From NCBI RefSeq assembly GCF_013778325.1, contig NZ_JACEIB010000027.1, positions 434,001-498,000 on the forward strand: a stretch of 64,000 bases of DNA, read 5' to 3'. Below are positions 39,468-47,898 of the stretch, one piece after another; positions within the stretch are counted from its first letter, which is position 1, and the number at the start of each line of letters is the position of its first letter. This stretch comes from Sphingomonas chungangi (GTDB lineage: Bacteria; Pseudomonadota; Alphaproteobacteria; Sphingomonadales; Sphingomonadaceae). The notes beneath the pieces were generated by a model. The model ran no database searches. It had not been told where the DNA came from and saw only the letters and a list, made by a program, of their open reading frames with translations. A program made the position numbers and the translations under genes.

Positions 39468-40553
39468 ATGATTGACCCGCGCAAGTCCCGATGGAACCGC
39501 CGCGCGGTGCTGGCGGGCGCGGCCGCCCTTCCGTTGATGAGCTTCGCGCGCGAAGAGGCGATGAAGGACCGCGCCGGCCGCGCAGGCATGCTGTTCGGCG
39601 TGGCGGTGCGGGCGAGCCAGCTGCGCGAGGACGCGGATTTCCGCGCCGCGATCACCCGTGAGTGCAGCGTGATCACGCCCGAACTGGAGCTGAAATGGGC
39701 GTGGCTGGAGCCCCAGCGCGGCCAGCTCAGCTTCACCGATGCCGACCAGATCGCCAGCTTCGCCGCACGGACCGGCAAGGCGATGCACGGCCATGCGCTG
39801 CTCTGGCACCTCAGCATCGCCCCGTGGGCGGCCGAAGCGCTGGGCGACAATCCGGACTGGACGATCGTGCGCCGCTTCCTCGCCTCGGTGATCCCGCGCT
39901 ACGGCGAGGTGACGAACACATGGGACGTCGTCAACGAGCCGATGGAGATGGGACACCGCATGGACGGCCTGCGCCCCTCGCCCTACCTCGCCGCGTTCGG
40001 GCCGGACTATATCCGCCGCGCGCTGGAGGATGCCCGCCTGTTCGCGCCCAGGGCCAAGCTGTTCATCAACGAATTCGGGCTCGACTATGATTTCCAGGTA
40101 GAGCGGGACAAGCGCTACCTGCTGCTCAAGCTGCTGGAAGGATTGAAGAAATCTGGCGCGCCGATCGACGGGCTCGGCATGCAGGCGCATCTGGAGATCG
40201 CCAAGCAGGCGCATTTCGATCCCAGGGCGCTGGCGCAGTTCTTCGACGATGTCGGCAGCCTCGGCCTCGAGGTCCGGATCAGCGAGCTGGACGTGAAGGA
40301 GGCCGACGGCACGCTGCCCACCGCCGAACGCGATGCGCGCGTTGCCGACGCCGTGCGCCGCTATCTCGATGTCGCGATGGCCAATCGCGCGGTCGGCACG
40401 ATCGGATGCTGGGGCCTGACCGATCGCTACAGCTGGCTGGAGTCGCCCGGTGGCAAGGCCGGCGCGAATCGCGGCCTCCCGCTCGACAGCGCGTTGCATC
40501 CCAAGCCCATGTATCACGCAATTTCCGAGGCTTACGCGCTGCGTGGCGGCTGA
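39468..40553 (+). CDS. GH10 glycoside hydrolase (endo-1,4-beta-xylanase family), Tat-exported
   Basis: 361 residues. Tat-type signal: NRRAVLAGAAALPLMSF. The GH10 barrel is complete: TPELELKWAWLEPQRGQLSF (subsite Glu and Lys), MHGHALLWH, acid/base Glu157 in TWDVVNEPM, nucleophile Glu273 in VRISELDVKE, and CWGLTDRYSW near residue 315. No carbohydrate-binding module. GH10 enzymes cleave beta-1,4-xylan. Placed beside a UDP-xylose synthase, processive synthase and BcsB-like protein, it may trim or release a nascent polymer, as BcsZ does for cellulose; alternatively it simply degrades external xylan. Confidence 0.92.
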   Translation: MIDPRKSRWNRRAVLAGAAALPLMSFAREEAMKDRAGRAGMLFGVAVRASQLREDADFRAAITRECSVITPELELKWAWLEPQRGQLSFTDADQIASFAARTGKAMHGHALLWHLSIAPWAAEALGDNPDWTIVRRFLASVIPRYGEVTNTWDVVNEPMEMGHRMDGLRPSPYLAAFGPDYIRRALEDARLFAPRAKLFINEFGLDYDFQVERDKRYLLLKLLEGLKKSGAPIDGLGMQAHLEIAKQAHFDPRALAQFFDDVGSLGLEVRISELDVKEADGTLPTAERDARVADAVRRYLDVAMANRAVGTIGCWGLTDRYSWLESPGGKAGANRGLPLDSALHPKPMYHAISEAYALRGG

Positions 40554-40658
40554 ACGCCGGCTGGTTACCACAACTTTAACGCTCGATGATTCCACCCGGT
40601 TAAGCGGGCCGGAGGCAAGTCCCTGTGCGGGGGAGCGCAGGTTTCGGACTGCCTCGAA

Positions 40659-41795
40659 ATGCTTTTCAACGTGTCTCGTCGCGGGCTTTTGTCCGTGATG
40701 GCGGCTGCGCCTATGACCTTGGCCATGGCGTCTGCCGGTCCCGCTGAAACCGTGCCGAATTTTCTCGGCGACGGCGCCGCGCCGCCCGCGCGCAAGCCGG
40801 TCGCGCGCCTGTTCGGCGCCGCCGTGCGGCCCGATCAGCTCACCGACGAGACTCCCCTGTTGCAGGCGATCCGCGGCTGCGGCCTGCTCGTGCCCGAATA
40901 TCACGGCCAGTGGAGCGCGGTCGAATGGCGGCGCGGCGATCCGTGGTACGGCAATTACGACGCGATCTGCGATTTCGCGGAGAAGCATGGCCAGCAGGTG
41001 CGTGGCCACTCGCTGATCTGGGAGCAGATGACGCCCGACTGGGCGCGCGACGAGATGCTGCACGGCAAGGACTGGAATACGATCGAGCGTCACTTCGCGA
41101 CGCTGCTTCCGCGCTACGCGGGCCGCATCCGCGAATGGATCGTCGTCAACGAGATGATCGACACCGAGCATGGCGATCACGGCTTCCGCCGCACCAGCTT
41201 CCAGCGCGCCTATGGCAATGATTACGTCCGCCGCGCGCTGGAGACGGCCCGCGTGCTCGATCCGCAGGCGAAGCTGATGATCAACGATTATTCGCTGCTC
41301 TACGACAATCCGGTCGACGAGGCGCGGCGCAACCAGATGCTGCGACTGGTCGAGCGGATCAAGGCGAGCGGCACCCCGCTCGACATGGTCGGGCTGCAGG
41401 GCCATCTGGAACTGCGCAAGGGCCGCATCTCGCAGCCCAAGGTGGCGCGCTTCATGGCCGATCTCGCCGGCATGGGCGTCGAGGTGGCGATCACCGAGCT
41501 CGACGTGTTGGAGGACGATCTGAACCGCCCGGTCGAAGAGCGCGATGCGCGCGTGGCGCAGGCGGCGCAGGATTTGCTGGATGTCGTGGCTAACCAGAAG
41601 GCGGTGAGCAGTGTTGTCACCTGGGGCCTTTCCGACAAGCAGAGCTGGCTGCAGGATCGGCTGCCCGTCACGAAGGCGGCGCAGGCCTGCTCGCCGATCG
41701 ACTGCGGCGCGATGAATCGCGGCCTGCCCTTCGACGGCGAGATGCGCGCGAAGCCGATGCACGCTGCCCTGCAGCGGGCTGTGAGCATGGTTTGA
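40659..41795 (+). CDS. Second GH10 glycoside hydrolase, divergent paralogue, Tat-exported
   Basis: 378 residues. Tat-type signal NVSRRGLLSVMAAAPMTLAM. Acid/base Glu165 in IVVNEMIDTEHG, nucleophile Glu280 in VAITELDVLEDD, and TWGLSDKQSWL near 321. The canonical Lys of the E-x-x-x-K-W substrate motif is replaced by Gln84 (VPEYHGQWSAVEW), and NEP is NEM. The catalytic pair is kept but sugar binding at the -1/-2 sites may differ, so its polymer could be a modified xylan. Starts 105 bases after the first GH10 gene, same strand; repeat copy D follows. Confidence 0.9.
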   Translation: MLFNVSRRGLLSVMAAAPMTLAMASAGPAETVPNFLGDGAAPPARKPVARLFGAAVRPDQLTDETPLLQAIRGCGLLVPEYHGQWSAVEWRRGDPWYGNYDAICDFAEKHGQQVRGHSLIWEQMTPDWARDEMLHGKDWNTIERHFATLLPRYAGRIREWIVVNEMIDTEHGDHGFRRTSFQRAYGNDYVRRALETARVLDPQAKLMINDYSLLYDNPVDEARRNQMLRLVERIKASGTPLDMVGLQGHLELRKGRISQPKVARFMADLAGMGVEVAITELDVLEDDLNRPVEERDARVAQAAQDLLDVVANQKAVSSVVTWGLSDKQSWLQDRLPVTKAAQACSPIDCGAMNRGLPFDGEMRAKPMHAALQRAVSMV

Positions 41796-41810
41796 ACAAA
41801 CTGGCCACCC

Positions 41811-41963
41811 CGTTCGCCCTGAGGAGGGACTGAGCGAAGTCGAAGCCTGTCCTGAGCGACGCCGCAGGCGGCGTCGAAGGGGCCCGTCTCGAAGGGCTGT
41901 GCCCAATTTTGGCCCGTCGAGACGCCGCTCCGACAAGCTCAGCGGCTCCTCAGGGCGAACGGT
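41811..41963. repeat. Dispersed palindromic repeat (copy D)
   Basis: Inverted repeat that starts CCCCGTTCGCCCTGAGGAGG nearby and ends CTCCTCAGGGCGAACGG. Contains the internal hairpin GACGCCGCAGGCGGCGTC and GTCTCGAAGGG. Lies between the convergent ends of the second GH10 gene and the epimerase operon. Related to copies C and G. Confidence 0.85.
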
Positions 41964-41973
41964 ATGGGAGCCG

Positions 41974-43113
41974 TCAGACAAGCAGCTTGCCCCGTTCCAG
42001 CTGCGCCATGCTCTCGCTCGACCGGTCGACCGGCTTCTGCGCGGTCTTCACCCATTCGATCAGTTCGGCCATGCCGCTCTCGAAGTCGCGCTTCGGCGCA
42101 ATCCCGAACACCCGCTCGAGCTTGGAGATGTCGGCAAAGCAATGCCGGATATCGCCCACCCGGTAGCGGCCGAGAATTTCCGGCGCGATGTTCTTGCCGA
42201 GCAACCGCGCCAGCACCTGCGCGATCTCGCGCACCGTGATCGACTTGCCCGAGCCGACGTTGAACGCATCCCAGATGCGCTTGTCGCTTTCCAGCACGGC
42301 GGCGAAGGCCTCCGCCACGTCGCGGACATGGACGAAATCGCGGCGCTGCTCGCCATCCTCGAAGATCAAAGGCGCGCTGTCGTTGACCAGCCGCGATATG
42401 AAGATCGCCGCCACACCGGTATAGGGATTGGAGAGCGCCTGCCGCGATCCGTAGGCATTGAACAGGCGCAGCGCGACCGTCGGGATGTCGAGCGCGCGGC
42501 CGACCGAGAGGAACATCTCCTCATGGTCGCGCTTGTTGATCGCATAGATCGATCCGGGCTGGAGCGGCTTGTCCTCGTTGGTGGGAAGCGGCTCCAGCGC
42601 GGCGCCGTTCTCGGTGAGATCCCACTCCTGCGCCTTGAGCTGATCGGCCGATCGCGGCAGCGGCGCGGCGCGCTCCCCGGATTCCGCGTTACGGTACGCG
42701 CCCTCCCCGTAGATCGACATGGACGAGGCCACCGCGATCCGTTCGATCTTATGGCCGCCCTCGCTCAGCACCTGCAGCATCACGGCGGCGGCGAGCGTGT
42801 TGTTGCGGGTATATTCGAGGATGTCGGTCATGCTCTGGCCGACCCCCACAGAGGCCGCGAGGTGCGCGAGGTGCGTCACCCCGTCCAGCGCATCGCGGAA
42901 GGTGTCGGCGTCGAGCACGTTGCCCTTGATGCGCAGCACGTTGGGGTTGAGATAGACGGGCCACCCCTCCGCATCCATCGCCGCGTCGCCGTGCACCTGC
43001 GGCAGCAGCGCGTCGAGCACCGTCACCCGAAATCCGCGCTCGATCATGACGTCGGCGAGGTGCGATCCGATGAAGCCGGCGCCGCCGGTGATCAGGACAT
43101 GCTTGGTGGTCAT
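41974..43113 (-). CDS. NAD-dependent epimerase, dTDP-L-rhamnose 4-epimerase/UDP-pentose 4-epimerase type
   Basis: 379-residue extended SDR. Cofactor motif GGAGFIGSHLAD (10-21), catalytic Tyr190 and Lys194 in SIYAINKRD, SSMSIYGEG upstream. Blocks LLPQVHG, AYGSRQALSNPYTG, RRDFVHVRDV and YRVGDIRHCFADIS match the dTDP-L-rhamnose 4-epimerase group as I know it. In this context it could instead epimerise UDP-xylose to UDP-arabinose. Last gene of the BcsB-like/UXS/GT2/epimerase operon; its start overlaps the GT2 stop by four bases. Confidence 0.85.
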   Translation of the reverse strand: MTTKHVLITGGAGFIGSHLADVMIERGFRVTVLDALLPQVHGDAAMDAEGWPVYLNPNVLRIKGNVLDADTFRDALDGVTHLAHLAASVGVGQSMTDILEYTRNNTLAAAVMLQVLSEGGHKIERIAVASSMSIYGEGAYRNAESGERAAPLPRSADQLKAQEWDLTENGAALEPLPTNEDKPLQPGSIYAINKRDHEEMFLSVGRALDIPTVALRLFNAYGSRQALSNPYTGVAAIFISRLVNDSAPLIFEDGEQRRDFVHVRDVAEAFAAVLESDKRIWDAFNVGSGKSITVREIAQVLARLLGKNIAPEILGRYRVGDIRHCFADISKLERVFGIAPKRDFESGMAELIEWVKTAQKPVDRSSESMAQLERGKLLV

Positions 43114-44549
43114 GCGGTCTCCTCATTCCCGCCGCGGACGCGGCGCACGAGCTTGTTGTTGGCGTCGATCTTTTCGGTGCGCTCCCAGACGAGGCCGCCG
43201 TCCTTCCGGTACATCCGCCAGCCGATCCACAGCGGCGCGATCCAGATCAGGCCCCAGATCATCAGGAAGACGGGATTGCAGCGGACGAGATAGCGCAGCC
43301 GGTCGCGCTTGCGCTCCAGAACCAGAGCGGTACGCCGCCATACCGAGAGGTAGAGCAGCACCATCGCCAGCCCGTAGCAGGTGATGTTCGCCATCGAGAG
43401 CATCACCGTCCACGCCGGCAGCGGGCCGCTGCCGTCCGCCCAGCGCCAGAGCGCCCAGATGCCGACGGGCAGACCGATCGGGTTGATCCAGTAGCTGAGG
43501 CAGGGAAGGAAGATCATCCACGCCTTCACGCGCTCCAGCCAGGTATAGCCGAGCGCCTTCAAGGGCACGTCGAGGCTCTGGAAGAAGCCCGCGACCCACC
43601 GCTTGCGCTGCGTGATGCCGCGCCCGAAGGTGGCGGGCACCTCCTCGATCAGCGGATTCTCGATGTAACCGAGCCGCTTGCCGTTCTTCCAGAAGCGCAG
43701 GCCGACTTCCGGATCCTCGATCGTGATCCACGGGTGGAAACCGCCCAGCTCGACGAGGTCCGACGCCTTGAAGAACAGCCCCTTGCCCAGAACCCAGAAG
43801 GGCTGCTTTCCGTCCGCCGTCAGGTGCGGATACTTCCGCCCGTCCCACGCCATGTGATCGAAGGCGTGGAAGCTGCACGCGAGGCTGTCGTTGAGGTTGC
43901 CGGCGATGTTGCTCGCCTGCAGCACGTCGAAGCGCTGCATGCCGATCGCGGCGGCGATCAGGTGATCCTCGGGCGGGCAGCTGTCGGCATCGATATAGTT
44001 GATCAGGAAGTCGCCTTCGGTCGCCAGCTTCTCTTTCGCGAGCGTGTAGAAAGCGTAGATCAGCTGGCGTGTCTTCTTGGGCGGCAGATCCTTCACCCCG
44101 GCGCGCGGGCCGTCGTGCCACCAATAGGCCTTGGGGTTCGCCTCCCACTGATCCCACACCGCGCTCCACGAGGAGTCGGAGGTCTTGGGGATCTCCATTA
44201 CCTCAAGGAAGTCGAACTCCTGCTGGAGCCGGCGCAGCGCCGCCACCGTCACCGTGTCGTCCGCATTGGGAATCGAGACGACGCGGAACAGGTGCTGGGG
44301 GTAACGAAGCTGGCGCAGCGAGATGAAGGTGGTGCGCATCGTCTCCTCCAACTCCCGCAGCACGGGGTAGAAGAGGACGATGCGCGGATAGTCCTCCGGC
44401 TGGAGATGCTCCGCGTTCCGCATGTCGACACGGTCGACCGGCAGGCGGAAGAGGTAGATGTCGACGCAGAATGCCAGCGCATACAGCACCTGCGTCACCA
44501 CGAACGCCACGCACAGCACCGCCGTCAGGGTATCGGTTTCCCCCGGCAT
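43110..44549 (-). CDS. Processive family 2 glycosyltransferase (cellulose-synthase-like), no PilZ
   Basis: Membrane synthase, 479 residues. One N-terminal helix (8-34), a cytosolic catalytic domain, and three or four C-terminal helices (about 343-367, 376-402, 427-447). GT2 processive motifs: IPNADDTV (first Asp), NYIDADSCPP (DxD at 187-189), ITIEDPEVGLR (Glu278-Asp279), QRKRW (314-318). There is no PilZ domain, so c-di-GMP control through the synthase is not expected. It probably polymerises and extrudes a sugar chain with the BcsB-like protein. Donor sugar unknown; UDP-xylose is the simplest guess from the neighbour. Confidence 0.88.
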   Translation of the reverse strand: MPGETDTLTAVLCVAFVVTQVLYALAFCVDIYLFRLPVDRVDMRNAEHLQPEDYPRIVLFYPVLRELEETMRTTFISLRQLRYPQHLFRVVSIPNADDTVTVAALRRLQQEFDFLEVMEIPKTSDSSWSAVWDQWEANPKAYWWHDGPRAGVKDLPPKKTRQLIYAFYTLAKEKLATEGDFLINYIDADSCPPEDHLIAAAIGMQRFDVLQASNIAGNLNDSLACSFHAFDHMAWDGRKYPHLTADGKQPFWVLGKGLFFKASDLVELGGFHPWITIEDPEVGLRFWKNGKRLGYIENPLIEEVPATFGRGITQRKRWVAGFFQSLDVPLKALGYTWLERVKAWMIFLPCLSYWINPIGLPVGIWALWRWADGSGPLPAWTVMLSMANITCYGLAMVLLYLSVWRRTALVLERKRDRLRYLVRCNPVFLMIWGLIWIAPLWIGWRMYRKDGGLVWERTEKIDANNKLVRRVRGGNEETA

Positions 44550-44559
44550 GGAGGCGGCC

Positions 44560-45549
44560 TCAGCCGGCCGCGGCCATGCCGCCGGTCTGCTCCTCGCAGA
44601 TCCGGCCCTGGAAATAGGCGATGGTGCGATTCAGGCCCTCCTGCAGCCCGATCGTCGGCTTCCAGCCGAGCAGCGCCAGGGCGCGCTGGATATCCGGCAT
44701 GCGCCGCATCGGATCGTGCACCGGCAGGTCGCGATGGACGATCGCCGACGCGCTGCCCGTCGCCGCCAGCACGGCGCGCGCGATGTCGATCACCCGCATC
44801 TCGACCGGGTTACCGAGATTGACCGGCACGTCCGCCGGCACATGCGAGCGCATCAGGCGAAGGATGCCCTCCACCGTATCCTCGACATAGCAGAGCGAGC
44901 GGGTGTGGGTGCCGTCGCCATAGACGGTGACGTCGGCGCCGGTCAGCGCCTGCGTCACGAAGTTGGAGATCAACCGCCCGTCGTCGGTCCGCATGCGCGG
45001 GCCGTAGGTGTTGAACAGCCGGGCGATCTTGGCGTCGACGCCATGCTGCTCGGCATAGGCATGAACCAGCGATTCCGCATAGCGCTTGCCTTCGTCGTAG
45101 CAGGCGCGCGGGCCGATCGTGTGGACGTTGCCGGTATAATCCTCGACCTGCGGATGCACCTCCGGATCGCCGTAGATTTCGGAGGTGGACGCGTGGAAGA
45201 CCCGCGCGCCGTCGCGGATCGCGCGATCGAGCACGTTGCGCGTGCCGTCCGAGCAGGTGCGCATCGTCGCCACCATGTCGGCCTGGTAGTGCGGCGGCGA
45301 GGCCGGGCAGGCGAGATTGTAGATCTCGTCGAACTTGGGCAGATCCATCAGGATCGGATCGCAGACGTCGCGATCGATCACCGTGAACCGCTCGGCGTGC
45401 GGCATGGCGCGGACGTTCTCGACCATGCCGGTGGAGAAATTGTCGAGGCACACGACCCGGTGGCCTTCGCGCAGAAGTCGCTCGCACAGGTGAGACCCGA
45501 CGAACCCTGCGCCCCCTGTGACCAGTATCTGCAACGCCTTACTCCTCAT
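44560..45549 (-). CDS. uxs: UDP-glucuronate decarboxylase (UDP-xylose synthase)
   Basis: Oxidises and decarboxylates UDP-glucuronate to UDP-xylose. Extended SDR, 329 residues: GGAGFVGSHLCERLL (12-26), NLACPASPPHYQADMV (typical of UXS), STSEIYGDPEVHPQ (121-134), catalytic Tyr151 and Lys155 in YDEGKRYAES, and IARLFNTYGPRM. The CPASPPHYQ block separates UXS from rhamnose-pathway relatives. Begins one base after the BcsB-like gene stop and lies 10 bases ahead of the GT2 gene, so donor supply and polymerisation are co-expressed. Confidence 0.93.
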   Translation of the reverse strand: MRSKALQILVTGGAGFVGSHLCERLLREGHRVVCLDNFSTGMVENVRAMPHAERFTVIDRDVCDPILMDLPKFDEIYNLACPASPPHYQADMVATMRTCSDGTRNVLDRAIRDGARVFHASTSEIYGDPEVHPQVEDYTGNVHTIGPRACYDEGKRYAESLVHAYAEQHGVDAKIARLFNTYGPRMRTDDGRLISNFVTQALTGADVTVYGDGTHTRSLCYVEDTVEGILRLMRSHVPADVPVNLGNPVEMRVIDIARAVLAATGSASAIVHRDLPVHDPMRRMPDIQRALALLGWKPTIGLQEGLNRTIAYFQGRICEEQTGGMAAAG

Positions 45550-45550
45550 G

Positions 45551-47419
45551 TTAAAGTTCCTGCCCCGGCTTGGCCTTCTTGATCGACGGCCGGAACGACC
45601 AGGCGACGATCAGGATTCCGACCAGCAGGCCGAGCACCAGGAAGATCCAGTGCTGGTAGGTCTGCCACCACGGCGGTGGCGGCGGCGGGCCGATCAGCGG
45701 GGTCAGCCGGTCGTGTGCGGTGGAGAGCGGCGTGACCGAGCCGTCCCCCGAGACAAACGCGACATCGCCCTGATCGAGCCACAGCGTCGCGGGCACCGGC
45801 CCCTGCGTCGCCGGGCGAACCCAGAGGATCGGGCGGCCGTTCGCATCGAGCAGCTGCGCCAGCGTCTGCGTTCCGGCGTCGGGAAGGTCGATGTCGGCCT
45901 GCCCCTTGTCGTCAGCGAGCGTGATGCGACCGCCCGCGAGGCCGACCTTGGGCGTAGTCCCCGGAGGCGGCGTCGCGCCGACATAGAGGACCGGGCCATC
46001 GGCGGGCATCGTACCGTAGGAAACTCTGATCGGAACATCGGCCCCGACCAGCCCGGCCACCGCCTTGCCGGCGAGCGGCAGCGCCGAGGCATCGGGCACC
46101 ACCACGGTCAGCCCCTGCCCCGAGGCGGCGGCGAAATCGTGGAAGGCCTCCAGCTTGCCGGCGTCACCCAGCAGAACCTCACTGGTGCCGAGCAGCTGAA
46201 CCGGGAAACCACGTGGGATATCGCCGCAGTCGGTGTTCTGCTGGCGAGTGACGCGCACCTCGATGCCGTTGAGCGAGTGGACCATTCCGTCCGGCACGCG
46301 GACGTCGAGATGGGTGGCGCCCTCGTCCGCCATCGGCACGCTGCCGAGCAGCACGCCGTTCATCCACGCCGACAGGCTGGCACGGTGCGGATTGCCGTCC
46401 GGCACGGCGGCGACGTCGATCGACAGGCCCTTCACCGTCTTGCCCTTGGGCAGGCGCGAGGCGGGGAGCGCGATCGTCCAGCCGCCCTCGTCGGCGATCT
46501 CGACGGCGCGGGGGTCGGCGCCGAGGTCGCCGAGATGAAGCTTGTCGTCACGATGCGGGCGCAGCGTGAGCTGCTGGATGGTCGGCGCGGCGAGCAGATC
46601 GGAGAGGCCGGAGAAGGCCGCGCGCGCCGCCGCCGCCGGATCCTGCCCGCCGATCGCGAGGCCGGGCTTGCCGCCGTCGTTGGTCGAGCGCAACGCCGGA
46701 TCGGAGGCGCCGGCGATCTGGACGGCGCCACCCGTGCCGAGCGTGCCGCCGCCCCGCGCCGCGATCACGGTAAGCGCGGCGGCCGCCTGCTCCGACGTCG
46801 GCGAAGCGGGCATCGCGATCGCAGGCTTCGGCCCGATCAGCGCGGCGGCGACGCTCACCGGCACCTGCGCGCCCGCCGCGATGTCGAGCGCCAGCCCGCC
46901 CTCGGGATCGAGATGGAGATGGTCCGCCCCCATCCGGCGATCCTGGCAACGATTGGCGCCCTCTCCGCCGCTGTAGATCAGCGTGGCGCGCAGTGTGCCG
47001 CCGTCGATCGCCTCGGCCGGCACGGGAATGTCGGCGACGCCCGCGCCGTCCGTGAGCGCGATCTGACGCAGCACCTTGCCGCCCGCCATCACCGTCAGCG
47101 TCCGGCGGCCCGCGCCTGTGGCTGCGCTCGCCTCATAGGGGAGCAGCAGATGCGTCCCACTCAGCCACGCGCCCGACGGAACGGTGAAGAAGAGATCGCG
47201 CTTGCCTTCGTATCCGGTGAATTCGATGCCGTCGCGATAACCGATCCCGGCGAGGCTGAGCAGCGGCGCGGTGGAGGCTGCAGGCGATGTCTGGTTGGCC
47301 GACGGTGAAGCGGCACTCGCAACTGGTGCCTGCGCCATGGCGGTAGGAAGGCCGACCGCCGCCGATGCCAGCAGGGCGGCCATGACCCCTGCACCCCTGA
47401 TCCGCCGCGATGCCACCAT
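45551..47419 (-). CDS. BcsB-like periplasmic polysaccharide-synthase subunit
   Basis: 622 residues. Signal peptide (residues 1-29), a long periplasmic region with BcsB family elements (GTHLLLPYEASAATGAGRRT, GGEGANRCQDRRMGADHLHL, YGTMPADGPVLYVG) and a single C-terminal helix (WIFLVLGLLVGILIVAWSF) followed by basic residues. BcsB proteins are normally 750-800 residues, so this is a compact form. BcsB clamps the growing glucan at the inner membrane and guides it to the periplasm. It is the first gene of the four-gene operon; a 480-base AT-rich upstream region should hold the promoter. Confidence 0.82.
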   Translation of the reverse strand: MVASRRIRGAGVMAALLASAAVGLPTAMAQAPVASAASPSANQTSPAASTAPLLSLAGIGYRDGIEFTGYEGKRDLFFTVPSGAWLSGTHLLLPYEASAATGAGRRTLTVMAGGKVLRQIALTDGAGVADIPVPAEAIDGGTLRATLIYSGGEGANRCQDRRMGADHLHLDPEGGLALDIAAGAQVPVSVAAALIGPKPAIAMPASPTSEQAAAALTVIAARGGGTLGTGGAVQIAGASDPALRSTNDGGKPGLAIGGQDPAAAARAAFSGLSDLLAAPTIQQLTLRPHRDDKLHLGDLGADPRAVEIADEGGWTIALPASRLPKGKTVKGLSIDVAAVPDGNPHRASLSAWMNGVLLGSVPMADEGATHLDVRVPDGMVHSLNGIEVRVTRQQNTDCGDIPRGFPVQLLGTSEVLLGDAGKLEAFHDFAAASGQGLTVVVPDASALPLAGKAVAGLVGADVPIRVSYGTMPADGPVLYVGATPPPGTTPKVGLAGGRITLADDKGQADIDLPDAGTQTLAQLLDANGRPILWVRPATQGPVPATLWLDQGDVAFVSGDGSVTPLSTAHDRLTPLIGPPPPPPWWQTYQHWIFLVLGLLVGILIVAWSFRPSIKKAKPGQEL

Positions 47420-47898
47420 ACCGACTCCCTTTACGCTTCGGCCACATCCCGCAAGACAACGGGGCTGTGACCGATGAGGGAGATGGGTTTCGATACCCTA
47501 CCTATGTCAAGCGCGCGACGAACTCTCCAAGATCAATTGCCGCTCCGGCGCGACGAACCGAATTGGTTAACCATTGTTGTTTACGAATAGATACTTACAG
47601 ATATTCCACGAGTGCGGAATTGTTACTTGGTTATGCTTGTCGGATTCATGGTGGCCTGTGGATAATTTCGCGCGCTGAGGGCGAATCACAGTAGAAGCCA
47701 CAGGTGTGGCATTTACCATACGGGTCAACAAAGCGCTTGGAGGGCGATCGGGTTCCGCAACCTCGATCAATTTTCTGCACGCCGTATCGGGGCCGCAGGG
47801 ATCGTCGTGCAATCCAATCGTGCCAACGGCCTCGCAGCATCGGGGGTTCCGCAAATTCAGCGCGCGGGCGAATGCCGGCGTCGTGCTAGGCTCGATCC
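47420..47898. other. 479-base AT-rich intergenic region between divergent genes
   Basis: Clearly richer in A/T than its surroundings, with no supported gene. It should carry promoters for the BcsB-like operon (minus) and the YkuD_2 gene (plus). A TTGACA lies on the minus strand at 47510-47505, about 85 bases before the operon start, but the -10 region is poor. A TTAACCAT (47567-47574) resembles a CtrA half-site, without a partner at the right spacing. Short frames inside it look spurious. Confidence 0.5.

Noticed and set aside
47567-47583. CtrA site in the polysaccharide promoter region (TTAACCAT)
   Set aside because: No second TTAA-like element seven bases away; only a half-site.
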